A DNA stretch of 62,138 nucleotides from Bacteroidota bacterium (GTDB taxonomy: Bacteria > Bacteroidota > Rhodothermia > Rhodothermales > Rubricoccaceae), in the NCBI GenBank assembly GCA_039821555.1, contig JBCBNX010000018.1, positions 11,255 to 73,392 on the forward strand. Direction: 5' to 3'. This document shows positions 8,677 to 18,209 of this stretch, one piece after another. The translations under genes and the position numbers were made by a program. Every line of letters begins with the position of its first letter. Position 1 is the first letter of the stretch. The notes beneath the pieces were generated by a model. That model was given only the letters and a program-made list of their open reading frames with translations. It was not told where the DNA came from and did no database searches.

Positions 8677-11600
8677 GTGACCCCCGTTTCTACCGATAGC
8701 CGTTTCTACCGCCGCCTGGTTGGTGTCTGCTGCCTGGTCTGCGTGTGCCTGCTCTGGAGCACCGATGTGCTCGCGCAGCGCATTACGCCGTCGATCTCGC
8801 AGTACATCCAGCAGACGTGGACGCTTGAGGACGGCCTGCCGCAGTCGAGCGTCACGGCGCTGCACCAGACGCGCGACGGCTACCTCTGGATCGGCACCCA
8901 GGAAGGTGTCGCCCGGTTCGACGGCATCGACTTCCACACGTACAACGCGGCGAACAGTGCCCTCGCGCTCAACGCGGTCACGTCGCTGCAAGAGACGCGC
9001 GACGGCTCGCTCTGGATCGGCACGATGGGCGGCGGCCTCACCCGCGTGCAAGCCGACTCCATGGTCACCTACGACCGCAACGACGGCCTGCCTGGAGACC
9101 GGATCAGCGCCCTCGTGGAGGACGCCGACGGGCGGCTCGTCGCCGGCACCTACGAGGCCGGGCTAGCGAGGTGGATGGGCGACCGCTTCGAGCCGCTCCT
9201 TCCCGACGACCTCCCCCTCAACATCGTCGACCTCGCCCTTGACGGCAACGGAGGCCTGTGGGTCGCGTCGCGGGATCAAGGCCTCTTCCACGTGCGGGGG
9301 TCACTCGCCACCCGCATCAGCTCTATCCCCGAGAGCGTCGCTCTCCGAGACATTGAGGTCGGAGCCAACAACGTCGTGTGGGTCGCCACCGTCGAGAGCG
9401 GCCTCTACCAGCTTGCCTATGCCGGCAGCACGACCCGCCTCCTCGCGCACTTCCCCCCCGGCGCCCCCATGCCCGACGAGGGGATCCGGACTCTCCTCGA
9501 AGCCCCCTCGGGCGACCTCTGGATGGGAAGCGGACAGGAAGGCCTCTTCCGGTTCGACGGCCAGCGCAGCGACACCTATTACTCCGCTGACGGCCTCGCC
9601 TTCGACAACATCAGCGCCCTCCTCTTCGACCGCGAAGGCACGCTGTGGGTTGGGACCGACGGGGGCGGGCTCGTCCAGTTCCGAGTCGGCAAGTTCATCA
9701 CGTTCACCGAGCAGGAAGGGCTGGGTGCCAACCCGGTGTGGAGCATCACCGAGGACCGCGACGGCGGCATCTGGATGGGGACCGAGGGCGGTGGTCTCAC
9801 CCGCTACATCAACGGCGACCTGACCACCTACACGACGGCGAACGGCCTCGCCTCGGACCTGATCATCGCGGTGCTCGGCACGCAGGACGGCAGCGTCTGG
9901 GTAGGCACCTACGGCGAGGGCCTCCAGCGCTTCAGCCAGGGCCGGTTCCGCACGTACGGCCCCGAGTCGGGGTTCAACGCCCGGTCTGTGTTTGCGCTCT
10001 ACGAGGATCGCGAGGGCGTGCTCTGGATCGGGACGCAAGAAGGCGTCTACCGCTTCGTCGACGACCAGTTTACGCTGATTTCGACGGAGCAGGGCTTGTC
10101 TAACAACCTCATCACGATTGTCTCCGAGGACAAGGCCGGCCGCACCCTTGTGGGCACCTATGAGGGCGGCGTCAACGTGCTGGAAGACGGCGCCGTGGTT
10201 GAGCAGATCACCGTCGAGCAGGGGCTCGAAAGCAACACCGTTCTCTCCCTGTATGCCGAGGAGCATGCGCTCTGGATCGGGACGCAGGGCGGCGGGCTAG
10301 CCCGCTACGACGGCGAGGTGCGCACGATCACCGCCCGAGACGGGCTCTACAGCGACGCCATCTTCGCGCTGCTGCCCGATGCTTCGGGTCAGCTCTGGAT
10401 GACATCGAACACCGGCCTCGCCCGCGTCGCGCTGGACACCCTCCATGCGGTCGCCGACGGGATGCTCGCGAAGTTCGAGATGTCGACGTACGACAAGACC
10501 GACGGGCTCCGCAGCCCCGAGTTCAATGGAGGGGTGCAGCCCGCGGGCATCCGCGACGGCCAGGGTCGCCTCTGGCTGCCGTCGATTGCCGGCGCGGTCG
10601 TGTTCAACCCCGACTCGCTCCGCTACAACGAGCAGGCGCCTCCCGTCCACATCGAGCACTTCCTGGTCGACGACACCGAGATCAAGCAGACCTCACTCAT
10701 CAAGGTCGCCTCCCGCTCGCAGCGCTTCGAGTTCGACTTCGCCGCAGCCACCTTCATCGCACCCGGCGCGGTGCGCTACCGCTATCAGCTCGAAGGCCTC
10801 GACGCGGATTGGATCGACGCGGAAGACCGCCGCAACGCGTTCTACACCAACCTGGAGCCGGGCTCGTATACGTTCCGGGTCATCGCGAGCAACAGCGACG
10901 GCGTCTGGAACGAGGAGGGCGACGCGCTCTCGTTCTACCTCGCCCCGCGGTATTTCCAGACGTGGTGGTTCCGGCTGCTCCTCGCGTTCGCGATCGTCGG
11001 CCTCATCTTCGGGTCGTCCGCCTTGCGCGTGCGCACCCTCAAGGCTCGCCACGACGCGCTAGAGCGGATGGTGACGTCCCGGACGGCCGAGCTCACCGAC
11101 GCCAACGAGGCCCTGGCTGAGGCCAGCGAGACCAAGTCGCAGCTCATGCGCCTCGTGGCCCACGACCTCAAGAACCCGCTCGGAGGCGTTCGCGAGTTTG
11201 CCAAGGTCCTGCGCTCCGAGCTGTCTTCGGGGAGCGCTCCCGACATCACGTCGCACTCCGAGATCCTGGAGATGATCGAGTCGACGGCGGACCATGCCTT
11301 GGAGATGGTGACGCAGTTCCTCGACGTGGAGGCGCTGGAGAGCGGCCAGCTCGACTTCGCCCCGACCTCGGTGGATCTGGTGCGCATCAGTCAGGCGTCC
11401 CTCGACCGCTTCCTGTCGCAGGCCACGCGCAAGGGTCAGCGCCTGCACGCCCCCGGGTCGAGCGTCCCGCTCTACGTGCGCGCCGACCCGAACTGGCTCC
11501 CGGTTGTGCTCGACAACCTGGTCAGCAATGCCGTCAAGTACACGCCCCCCGAGCGCGACATCTGGGTAAGCATCTCCAAGTCGGAAGACACGGGCGTTCT

Positions 11601-12039
11601 GCGGGTGCGGGACGAAGGGCCGGGCCTCTCGGAGAGCGACCAAGCGAAGCTGTTCGGCAAGTTCCAGAAACTCACGGCTCAGCCTACCGGCGGCGAGAGC
11701 TCCACCGGGCTCGGCCTCTCGATCGTGAAGATGGTCGTGGAGGGACACGGGGGCCAGATCCGGGCGGAGAGCGAGCTCGGGCACGGGACTACCTTCATCG
11801 TGGAGTTTCCCCTCGCAGACCCGCCGGAGGACGCCGCCTCGACCTACGAACTCCCGGAGGAGGACCTCCGCCGGGCCAACTGGGTCGCAGCCATGCCGCA
11901 ACGCAAGGCGTCGTCCGTCGAAGCAGGCGCAGCCGTCGCCGAGGCCGACGAGCTTGCGGACGAGTCAGACACACGGACGGGCACGTCCAGTGAGACGGCG
12001 GAGATGCCCCAGTTCGTGTCGTTCGACTCGCTGATCTAG
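8677..12039 (+). CDS. Sensor histidine kinase with Reg_prop beta-propeller periplasmic sensor
   Basis: 1120 aa from GTG 8677. After a signal/anchor (about 12-36) come about 650 residues of two-component propeller repeats (DGLPQSSVTAL..DGYLWIGTQEGV and many variants of LWIGT), a Y_Y_Y domain (about 690-760), one membrane segment (about 763-783), HisKA with H829 in VAHDLKNPLGG, and an HATPase domain with SNAVKYTPP, DEGPGLSE and STGLGLSI. There is no fused receiver or AraC output, unlike many Bacteroidota polysaccharide sensors, and no response regulator gene adjoins, so its partner is elsewhere. The acidic, low-complexity last 60 residues are unusual. Role: senses a periplasmic signal and phosphorylates a regulator in trans. 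Confidence 0.92.
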   Translation: MTPVSTDSRFYRRLVGVCCLVCVCLLWSTDVLAQRITPSISQYIQQTWTLEDGLPQSSVTALHQTRDGYLWIGTQEGVARFDGIDFHTYNAANSALALNAVTSLQETRDGSLWIGTMGGGLTRVQADSMVTYDRNDGLPGDRISALVEDADGRLVAGTYEAGLARWMGDRFEPLLPDDLPLNIVDLALDGNGGLWVASRDQGLFHVRGSLATRISSIPESVALRDIEVGANNVVWVATVESGLYQLAYAGSTTRLLAHFPPGAPMPDEGIRTLLEAPSGDLWMGSGQEGLFRFDGQRSDTYYSADGLAFDNISALLFDREGTLWVGTDGGGLVQFRVGKFITFTEQEGLGANPVWSITEDRDGGIWMGTEGGGLTRYINGDLTTYTTANGLASDLIIAVLGTQDGSVWVGTYGEGLQRFSQGRFRTYGPESGFNARSVFALYEDREGVLWIGTQEGVYRFVDDQFTLISTEQGLSNNLITIVSEDKAGRTLVGTYEGGVNVLEDGAVVEQITVEQGLESNTVLSLYAEEHALWIGTQGGGLARYDGEVRTITARDGLYSDAIFALLPDASGQLWMTSNTGLARVALDTLHAVADGMLAKFEMSTYDKTDGLRSPEFNGGVQPAGIRDGQGRLWLPSIAGAVVFNPDSLRYNEQAPPVHIEHFLVDDTEIKQTSLIKVASRSQRFEFDFAAATFIAPGAVRYRYQLEGLDADWIDAEDRRNAFYTNLEPGSYTFRVIASNSDGVWNEEGDALSFYLAPRYFQTWWFRLLLAFAIVGLIFGSSALRVRTLKARHDALERMVTSRTAELTDANEALAEASETKSQLMRLVAHDLKNPLGGVREFAKVLRSELSSGSAPDITSHSEILEMIESTADHALEMVTQFLDVEALESGQLDFAPTSVDLVRISQASLDRFLSQATRKGQRLHAPGSSVPLYVRADPNWLPVVLDNLVSNAVKYTPPERDIWVSISKSEDTGVLRVRDEGPGLSESDQAKLFGKFQKLTAQPTGGESSTGLGLSIVKMVVEGHGGQIRAESELGHGTTFIVEFPLADPPEDAASTYELPEEDLRRANWVAAMPQRKASSVEAGAAVAEADELADESDTRTGTSSETAEMPQFVSFDSLI

Positions 12040-12134
12040 CGGTCGGCTAGTCTGGCGCCCCGCTGACCTGGGCTGCCCGGAGAACGCCCGAGCCGTCCTG
12101 AGTGATCTCAGGTGATCCCGAGCCCGCCGAGCCG

Positions 12135-13175
12135 CTAGGCCGCGACCGTCTCGCGCTCCATCGCAGCCAGGTTTTCCTCCGACTGCATCGAACCAAGCTC
12201 GAAGATCGTCGCGCCCCACGTCAGGCCCGAGCCGAACGCGACCAGCGCAAGCGTGTCGCCCGGCCCGGCCAGCCCCTGATCGAGCGCCTCGTTGAGCGCG
12301 AGCGGCACCGACGCGGCCGACGTGTTGCCGTAGCGGTCGAGGTTGATGTAGACCTTGTCCATCGGGAAGCCCGCCTGCTGCGCCGCGTACTCGATGATGC
12401 GCCGGTTGGCTTGGTGCGGGATGAACAGGTCGATGTCGTCGGCGCTCACGCCCGCCTCGCCCATGACCTGCGCGAGCGACTCGACCATCTTGCCGGTGGC
12501 GAATTTGAAGACCTCGCGGCCGTTCATACGCAGGAAGTGCTCGCCGCGTTCGATCATGCCGGTCGTCATCGTGGTGCGCGCGCCGACGCCCGGGGCGATG
12601 AGGTGGTCCGCCCCAGAGCCGTCCGAGCCGAGCAGGTGGCTCTGCACGCCGCACGGCGTCTCGGTGGCCTGCAGCACGACCGCGCCCGCCCCGTCGCCGA
12701 AGAGCACGCAGGTCGTCCGGTCTGACCAGTCAAGGTTGCGCGAGATCGTCTCCACGCCGACCACAAGCACGTTCTTGGCCGCGCCCGTGGCGATGAACTG
12801 GCTTGCCGTCACGAGGCCGTAGAGGAAGCCCGTGCAGCCGACGATGAGCGTCATCGCGCCGCACTGCGCGCCCAGCTCGTGCTGGATGCGGCTCGACACC
12901 GGCGGGATGAACTCGTCCGGGCTGGACGTGGCGATCAGGATCAGGTCGAGGTCCTGCGCCGTCAGCCCGGCGCGGTCGAGCGCCTTTCTCGACGCATCCA
13001 CAGACATCGTCTTCGTCGTCTCGCCCTCCTCGACGATGTGCCGCTCGACGATGCCCGAGCGCGAACGGATCCACTCGTCGGACGTGTCCACCATCTGGGC
13101 GAGGTCGTCGTTGGTGAGGACGTTGTCGGGGACACTCATGCCCCAGCCGACGAGGTTGGCGTGGTAGCGCGTCAT
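12135..13175 (-). CDS. fabH: Beta-ketoacyl-ACP synthase III
   Basis: 346 aa. Condenses acetyl-CoA with malonyl-ACP to start fatty acid synthesis. The thiolase-fold triad is complete: C114 (VGCTGFLYG), H254 (PHQANRRI) and N284 (YGNTSAAS). N-terminal VPDNVLTNDDLAQMVDTSDEWI is typical of FabH rather than of polyketide KASIII. The usual plsX/rpmF neighbours are absent; a lipase lipoprotein lies 140 bp upstream on the same strand. It converges on the histidine kinase across a short inverted-repeat region. Confidence 0.94.
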   Translation of the reverse strand: MTRYHANLVGWGMSVPDNVLTNDDLAQMVDTSDEWIRSRSGIVERHIVEEGETTKTMSVDASRKALDRAGLTAQDLDLILIATSSPDEFIPPVSSRIQHELGAQCGAMTLIVGCTGFLYGLVTASQFIATGAAKNVLVVGVETISRNLDWSDRTTCVLFGDGAGAVVLQATETPCGVQSHLLGSDGSGADHLIAPGVGARTTMTTGMIERGEHFLRMNGREVFKFATGKMVESLAQVMGEAGVSADDIDLFIPHQANRRIIEYAAQQAGFPMDKVYINLDRYGNTSAASVPLALNEALDQGLAGPGDTLALVAFGSGLTWGATIFELGSMQSEENLAAMERETVAA

Positions 13176-13315
13176 GAATGGCGGGTGGTTATGGGGTCAG
13201 ATAGATGCGCTTGCGGCATGAATGCGGCATGAAAACCTAGAAAAGCGCTTTCTCCCGTACGTTTCGCTGGGAGCGAAGATCCCACCCTTCACTCTCCCTT
13301 CACGACACATTTTCT

Positions 13316-14101
13316 CTACGGGGCGGGGTCCGTCCGCGGTCGAAACTGCCCTTGCTCCAAGAAGAACAGGACGTCGGGCAGCACATCGGGGTGGCGCATG
13401 ATGAACGTGTGGCTGGCGGCAACCGTCCGGAAGTCGACCATGCCCTCGACCTGCGCCCGCGCGACCGCCACCTTGCCGTCGTGCGGCCCGTCGAAGAGCA
13501 GCGCAAACCAGGGATCGAGGCTGCGCGTGCCCGCGATCACACCCGTCTCGAACGGTACCGGCCCGAGCGCGAGCGGCGTGCTGTCGGTGGTACCGAGGGC
13601 CACGCCTGCAGGGCCGTTGGTACGCTGGAAGAGCCACCAGTCCTTGAGCGCCTCGGCGACCTCGCTACCCTGGTTTGGCGGAGCGAGCATGACCACGCGG
13701 CCCATGTTGTCAGAGAGGACAGGGTTGTCGGGCAGACCGTCCTGGGCCGCGAGCGCCCGCATGAGGATGCCGCCCATCGAGTGCGTGACGACGTGGATCT
13801 GACGCGCGGGATACGCCGCCGGTCGGCATCCGCCGCGCAGCGCTGGCGCCACATAGCGCGCCGCGAGCGTGTCGATGGAATGCTCAGTGGACGGGTAGCC
13901 TGCGTTGACGACGTGGTAGCCCTCGGCCCGTAGTGCGTCGGCCACCGGCGTCATCGACGCGGCCGTGCGGCCGAGCCCGTGCAGCAGCAGCACACAGTCC
14001 GCCGTCCCATCGCTCGACACGATGGGCGGCGCTAACCGCGCGCACCCAAACGTCAACGCGACAGCAGCGACGAGCAGGAGGAGCGAGGCGAGGACGCGCA
14101 T
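13316..14101 (-). CDS. Alpha/beta-hydrolase (lipase/esterase) lipoprotein
   Basis: 261 aa with a lipoprotein signal ending LTFGC (C20). The fold shows LLLHGLGRTAASM (oxyanion loop), nucleophile S108 in VTHSMGG, acid candidate D208 (GPHDGKV) and base H231 (ASHTFIM). Likely an envelope esterase or lipase; the substrate cannot be read from sequence. The HGLG/THSMGG pattern with a late DGKV strand resembles bacterial triacylglycerol-lipase-like proteins. Two 16-bp repeats lie just upstream of its start. Confidence 0.85.
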   Translation of the reverse strand: MRVLASLLLLVAAVALTFGCARLAPPIVSSDGTADCVLLLHGLGRTAASMTPVADALRAEGYHVVNAGYPSTEHSIDTLAARYVAPALRGGCRPAAYPARQIHVVTHSMGGILMRALAAQDGLPDNPVLSDNMGRVVMLAPPNQGSEVAEALKDWWLFQRTNGPAGVALGTTDSTPLALGPVPFETGVIAGTRSLDPWFALLFDGPHDGKVAVARAQVEGMVDFRTVAASHTFIMRHPDVLPDVLFFLEQGQFRPRTDPAP

Positions 14102-14127
14102 GCGAGAGTCCGAAGCGTATTGGGCAG

Positions 14128-14159
14128 CAGAAAGCGCCTTGGGCAGAAAGCGCCTTGGG
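14128..14159. repeat. Two 16-bp tandem repeats upstream of lipase start
   Basis: cagaaagcgccttggg occurs twice head to tail (14128-14143, 14144-14159), with a partial third copy after it, about 27 bp upstream of the lipase ATG. It is one of several microrepeats near start codons in this window. Confidence 0.85.
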
Positions 14160-14208
14160 CAGCAAGCACCGCCGCGAGGCGCTGTCGCTAAGCGGCGTCA
14201 GTTTCCAG

Positions 14209-15525
14209 CTACTTCGCCAGGCCGGGCGAGCGCTGGAGGAACTCGTCGTAGAGCTCGGTCTGGCGGCTTTCCATCGGCACCTGGTAGCCGTCGATGAAGA
14301 CGTGCGTGATCTGGGTCGCCGTCTCGAACGGGTCGCCGGTCGCCACAAAGAGCGTCCCGCGCTTGCCGACCTCGATGGAGCCGACCCCGTCCGCAATGCC
14401 GAAGATCTCAGCGGGCGTCAGCGTGACCGCGCGGAGCGCCTCCGCGGGGCCGAAGCCGATCTCGCGTCCGTAGGCGGCGGCGAAGCCTGCATTGAACGCC
14501 AGATTGCGCACGTTCTCAACCTCGCCGGTGCGCAGCGCGACCTGCACGCCCGCCTGGTGGAGCAGCGCCGCGTTCTGGTAGGGCTTGTCGTAGCGGTCGC
14601 TGTCGCGCGTGGGGAGGCTCAAGACGGGCCCGGCGAGCACAGGAATCCCCGCGTCGGCGATCTCGTCGGCCACGCGCCAGCCCTCGGCGACGCCGGAGAG
14701 GACGGCGCGCACGCCGCGCTCCTCGACCCAGCCGAGCGCATGTTGGATGTCCCGCGCGGCGTTCACGGTGATGAGCAGCGGCACCTCGCCACGCACGACG
14801 GGCAGCAGCGCCGCCATCTCAGGCTGGTAGGCCGGAGCACGCTCGGGGTCAGGAGTGGCCGCGTACGCGGAGTCGATGCGGGCGTAGAGTTCGGCGCTGT
14901 CCCACGTCTCGTTGACCGTCTCCAGGGCCTTGTCGAACGCCTTGTCGATCTCGGACTGGTCGCGGCGGTCGAAGGAGCCGCGCCGGGCCGACGAGGGATA
15001 GTCGAGCACGACCGCGCGAAAGCCCGCGTCCATCTGCGCGGGGGTGTAGCCGTGGAGGTGAATCAGCGCTGCCGTGCCGGGCATCGTGCCGCCATCGGGG
15101 ACGGTGAGCACCGTCGTGACGCCGCCGAGGCGCGCCTCGGGGATGAGCACCGAGTTGGGGTTGACGGCCGTGAGCGCCTGCATCTGGGGCGTCACTTCAC
15201 CGACCTCGCGGAAGTCGCGCGTCTCGTCCAGCGAGCCGACTTCGAGCAGCCCGAGCCGCGTGCCGCTGTCGATCATCCCCGGGTAGACCGTCCCGCCGTC
15301 GCACGGGATTACGGTAGCGTCGCTCGGCGCGGTGGCATCGGTCCCAACCGCCTCGATGCGTCCGTCGCGGAGCAGCACGCCACCAGTCTCGATGGTCCCT
15401 GCGGCAACCGTCTCGATGCGGCAATCGGCGAGGAAGAAGGTGCCCGAAGCTGCCCGCCCGTTCTGGGCGAAGGCGGAGGGGGCAACCAGGAGGGCGCAGA
15501 GGGGAAGCAGGGCGAAGAGGCGCAT
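14209..15525 (-). CDS. Amidohydrolase-superfamily protein, metal site apparently degenerate
   Basis: 438 aa from ATG 15525, chosen because it begins a clear signal peptide (MRLFALLPLCALLVAPSAFAQ); an earlier in-frame ATG exists at 15618. It has the amidohydrolase layout (GGVLLRDGRIEAVGTDA, then VYPGMIDSG..., C-terminal ALRAVTLTPAEIFGIADGVGSIEVGKRGTLFVATGDPF). The canonical HxH after PGxID is replaced by SGTRLGL, so the first two metal ligands are missing. Such exported variants occur in Bacteroidota next to active paralogues, but none is here. Activity is doubtful. Confidence 0.85.
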   Translation of the reverse strand: MRLFALLPLCALLVAPSAFAQNGRAASGTFFLADCRIETVAAGTIETGGVLLRDGRIEAVGTDATAPSDATVIPCDGGTVYPGMIDSGTRLGLLEVGSLDETRDFREVGEVTPQMQALTAVNPNSVLIPEARLGGVTTVLTVPDGGTMPGTAALIHLHGYTPAQMDAGFRAVVLDYPSSARRGSFDRRDQSEIDKAFDKALETVNETWDSAELYARIDSAYAATPDPERAPAYQPEMAALLPVVRGEVPLLITVNAARDIQHALGWVEERGVRAVLSGVAEGWRVADEIADAGIPVLAGPVLSLPTRDSDRYDKPYQNAALLHQAGVQVALRTGEVENVRNLAFNAGFAAAYGREIGFGPAEALRAVTLTPAEIFGIADGVGSIEVGKRGTLFVATGDPFETATQITHVFIDGYQVPMESRQTELYDEFLQRSPGLAK

Positions 15526-15701
15526 CGAAGGGCAGAGCAAGCGGCAGCCAGAGAAGACGGGCCGCAAGGTACGGCGAAGCGCCGGCCCCCCCTCTCGGAT
15601 CGACGCGGGAGTGCACATCGTCCTTCTGGAAGCGGTTCGGGAACGGAGCTACGCGGGCACGCATACGGCGCTGCTACGTCCGCATACCTTCCCCCGCGTT
15701 C

Positions 15702-17036
15702 ATGCCTGCCTCGCCCGGTGCGTCCTCCAACGCGCCTTCCACCACCTCGGCATCGCCTACCGAAGCACGCGTGCCCCTCGCCGAGCGCGTGGCGGTCCAG
15801 CAGGCGGGGCATGCTCGCATGCTCGCCCTCCCGACGCCCATCGACAACGTGGTGTCGTTTCGCGGGTCGCTCTGGACAGCGCCCGACCTCGGCGCGGGTG
15901 AAGAGCTACTCCAGGCGCTCACGGTACTGCTCCTCGACAAAGGAACGCAGACCCGCGACCGCTTTACCGTGGCCGAGGCGCTGGAGGACCGGGGCGCTCA
16001 GCTGAGCTTCTACTCGGACGACCTCCGCGTCGGCTTCTCAGGCCGTGCGCTGTCCGACGACCTCCCCGCCGTGCTCGACCTGCTCGCCGAGCAGCTGCGC
16101 GCTCCGCTCCTCGACCGCACGGAGTTTGCGAAGGCCAAGGCGCAGGTGACCGCTGGCATCCGCCGATCGATGGACGCCACGGGCTCGCAGGCCGCCGGGC
16201 TGCTCAGCCGCCGCCTCTATGGCCCTGCGCACCCCAACTTCATGGCCGAGGCCGCCGACGAACTCGCACGGCTTGATGCCTACACCGTGGACGATGCCCG
16301 CGCCTACCACGCCGCGCACTTCGGCGGCACGAAGCTGCTCGTAGCGTTCGCGGGCGACCTCGAACCCATGCGCACTGCCGCCCGCGTCGAGGGCACGCTC
16401 GGCGACTGGATGCCGCACACGTCGGCCGCGAAGTATGCCGAGGCGGCTACGCCCCAGGCCGCCGGTCGCGCCACGCGTGCCATCGCCGACAAGCACAACC
16501 TCGACGTGCGCATCGGCCACCCGCTCACGCTGCGCCGCGACCACGACGACTTCCTCGCGCTCTACCTCGCCGTCTACGTGCTCGGCGGCAACTTCTCCGC
16601 GCGCCTGATGAGCCACGTCCGCGACGACCTCGGGCTCACCTATGGCATCGGCGCGCAGCTGGCTGGCATCGCCGTCGAGCACGCCGGGCACGCGCTCCTC
16701 CGCGTCACGCTCAGCGGCCCCAACCTCGACCGCGGCATCGAGGCAACGCTTGCCGAGTTCCGGCGCTTCGTCGAGGACGGCATCACGGCGGACGAACTCG
16801 CCGAGAAGCAGACGACCATCGCGGGGACGTTCTCCGTCGGCCTCGCGACCACGCGCGGCCTCGCGACGGCGCTCCTCGTCAACGCCGAGCGCGACTTCGA
16901 GGTCGGCTATCTCGACGCGTACCCCGAGAAGATCCACGCGCTCTCGCTCGACGAGGTCAACGCGGCGATCCGCCGCCACCTCGACCCGGACGCGCTGCAC
17001 ATCGGCATCGCTGGGACGCTGCCGGACGCTGGCTGA
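15702..17036 (+). CDS. M16 (insulinase/processing-peptidase) family protein lacking HxxEH
   Basis: 444 aa. M16 fold: N-terminal domain beginning LPTPIDNVVSFRGSLWTAP, and a C-terminal domain with YVLGGNFSARLMSHVRDDLGLTYGI, the typical second-domain substrate-gripping motif. At residues 67-82 the zinc motif HFLEH is replaced by EELLQALTVLLLDKGT, so the protein should not bind zinc. In two-subunit M16 enzymes the inactive chain carries the R/Y motif seen here. No active partner is adjacent. No signal peptide is evident. The Crp gene follows after 5 bp, so they are likely cotranscribed. Confidence 0.88.
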   Translation: MPASPGASSNAPSTTSASPTEARVPLAERVAVQQAGHARMLALPTPIDNVVSFRGSLWTAPDLGAGEELLQALTVLLLDKGTQTRDRFTVAEALEDRGAQLSFYSDDLRVGFSGRALSDDLPAVLDLLAEQLRAPLLDRTEFAKAKAQVTAGIRRSMDATGSQAAGLLSRRLYGPAHPNFMAEAADELARLDAYTVDDARAYHAAHFGGTKLLVAFAGDLEPMRTAARVEGTLGDWMPHTSAAKYAEAATPQAAGRATRAIADKHNLDVRIGHPLTLRRDHDDFLALYLAVYVLGGNFSARLMSHVRDDLGLTYGIGAQLAGIAVEHAGHALLRVTLSGPNLDRGIEATLAEFRRFVEDGITADELAEKQTTIAGTFSVGLATTRGLATALLVNAERDFEVGYLDAYPEKIHALSLDEVNAAIRRHLDPDALHIGIAGTLPDAG

Positions 17037-17041
17037 GCGAG

Positions 17042-17707
17042 ATGGCGGCGCGGATCTCGGAGGTCGTCACGGAGCTGTTTCCTACGCTTGCGACGCCGTC
17101 GCTGCGGGCCGAGGTGGATGCCCATGCCCAGACGGTGCGCGTCCCGGCAGGCGGCTTCATCTGCATGGAGGGCGAGGCGTGCCAGATGCTCCCGCTGGTG
17201 ACCGCGGGGACGGTGCGCGTCTTCGTGCAGAGCGACGAAGGCCGCGAGGTCACGCTCTACCGCATCCGGCCGGGCGAAAGCTGCGTCCTGACGGCCTCGT
17301 GCCTCCTCGGCGAGGCGGACTTTCCTGCGTTCGCCGTCGCCGAGACGGACGTCCGCGCCATCGTCGTGCGCCTGTCGGACGTCCGGGCCTGGATGGACAC
17401 GTCGGAGGCCTGGCGCGGCTTCGTGCTGGGGCTGATCGCCCGCCGCTTCGCCGAGGTCATCGGGCGCATGGAGGACCTGATGTTTCGCCGCCTCGACGCC
17501 CGCCTCGCCGACTACCTGCTCGATGCCGCCATCGGCGGCGAGGTCGCGCGCACGCACGAGCAGATTGCCACGGACTTGGGCAGCGCACGAGCCGTCGTGA
17601 GCCGCCACCTCAAGACATTGGAGCAGAACGGACTGGTGACGCTCGACCGCAGCCGCGTCACCCTCCGCGACACAACGGGGCTGCGTGCGCTGCTGCAACG
17701 GCCCTAG
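17042..17707 (+). CDS. Crp/Fnr-family transcriptional regulator
   Basis: 221 aa. An N-terminal cyclic-nucleotide-binding-type beta-barrel (GGFICMEGEACQMLPLVTAGTVRVF, EVTLYRIRPGESCVLTASC), a long dimer helix, and a C-terminal winged helix (THEQIATDLGSARAVVSRHLKTLEQNGLV) whose recognition helix carries SxxAVVSRHL, typical of the Fnr/Dnr branch. Several Cys (C41, C48, C80, C86 region) could serve in sensing, but there is no classic Fnr N-terminal Cys cluster. It lies 5 bp downstream of the M16 gene. A 13-bp palindrome follows the gene and precedes the DUF2892 gene, its probable target. Confidence 0.9.
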   Translation: MAARISEVVTELFPTLATPSLRAEVDAHAQTVRVPAGGFICMEGEACQMLPLVTAGTVRVFVQSDEGREVTLYRIRPGESCVLTASCLLGEADFPAFAVAETDVRAIVVRLSDVRAWMDTSEAWRGFVLGLIARRFAEVIGRMEDLMFRRLDARLADYLLDAAIGGEVARTHEQIATDLGSARAVVSRHLKTLEQNGLVTLDRSRVTLRDTTGLRALLQRP

Positions 17708-17738
17708 CCGTGTAGGGGAAGGGACGGCATCGTGGCGC

Positions 17739-17751
17739 GTGACTTCGTCAC
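17739..17751. promoter_or_regulatory. Palindrome GTGACTTCGTCAC, candidate Crp/Fnr operator
   Basis: A perfect 5-3-5 inverted repeat lies 31 bp after the crp-like stop and 88 bp before the DUF2892 start. Half-site GTGA and symmetry recall Crp/Fnr boxes, although the spacing is one base shorter than the E. coli CRP site. Binding is inferred from position and symmetry only. Confidence 0.4.
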
Positions 17752-17838
17752 AGACATGCCCAGGCGGGTGGGCTAGGTTGCGGTGCCGTCGGGCATTGCC
17801 CGGCGCATCGTCACCACGCTTACCCGACCCGACCTCCC

Positions 17839-18048
17839 ATGACCAAGAACATGCACACCGTGGACCGCGTCGTCCGCCTCGCCATCGTCGCGCTGATCGC
17901 CGTGCTCTATTTCACGGGCCAGATCTCTGGCCTCGCCACGATCCTCCTCGGCATCGTCGCCGCCATCTTCGCCCTGACGAGCTTCGTGGGGATGTGCCCG
18001 CTCTACCGCGCACTCGGGATCTCGACGCGCGGCAAGGCCGCTGCCTAG
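17839..18048 (+). CDS. DUF2892 (YgaP-type) inner-membrane protein
   Basis: 69 aa with an N-terminal MHTVDRVVRLAIVALIAVLYFTG and a second membrane segment (ATILLGIVAAIFALTSFVG) ending in MCPLYRALGIST, the DUF2892 signature including the CP turn. Family members often accompany rhodanese, persulfide or Crp-type genes and are presumed membrane partners in sulfur or redox metabolism. The upstream Crp/Fnr gene and palindrome suggest redox-dependent control. Confidence 0.88.
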   Translation: MTKNMHTVDRVVRLAIVALIAVLYFTGQISGLATILLGIVAAIFALTSFVGMCPLYRALGISTRGKAAA

Positions 18049-18209
18049 CGCCTCTCCAAAATGCCCACCTGGCTGTGCCTAGGCCTGGCTGTGTCTAGCT
18101 GGGCAGACGGCACCGTGCCGCTCACCGGCCCTACCTCATCGCCTGGTTCGCGCGCCTGGGCTGACGCCCGCTCGCCACGGCCCCGCTGTTCAGACCGACC
18201 CTCGTCTAT

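Noticed and set aside
13933..16005. 690-codon plus-strand frame over lipase, amidohydrolase and M16
   Set aside because: Overlaps three real genes in other frames; Arg/Ala-rich translation.
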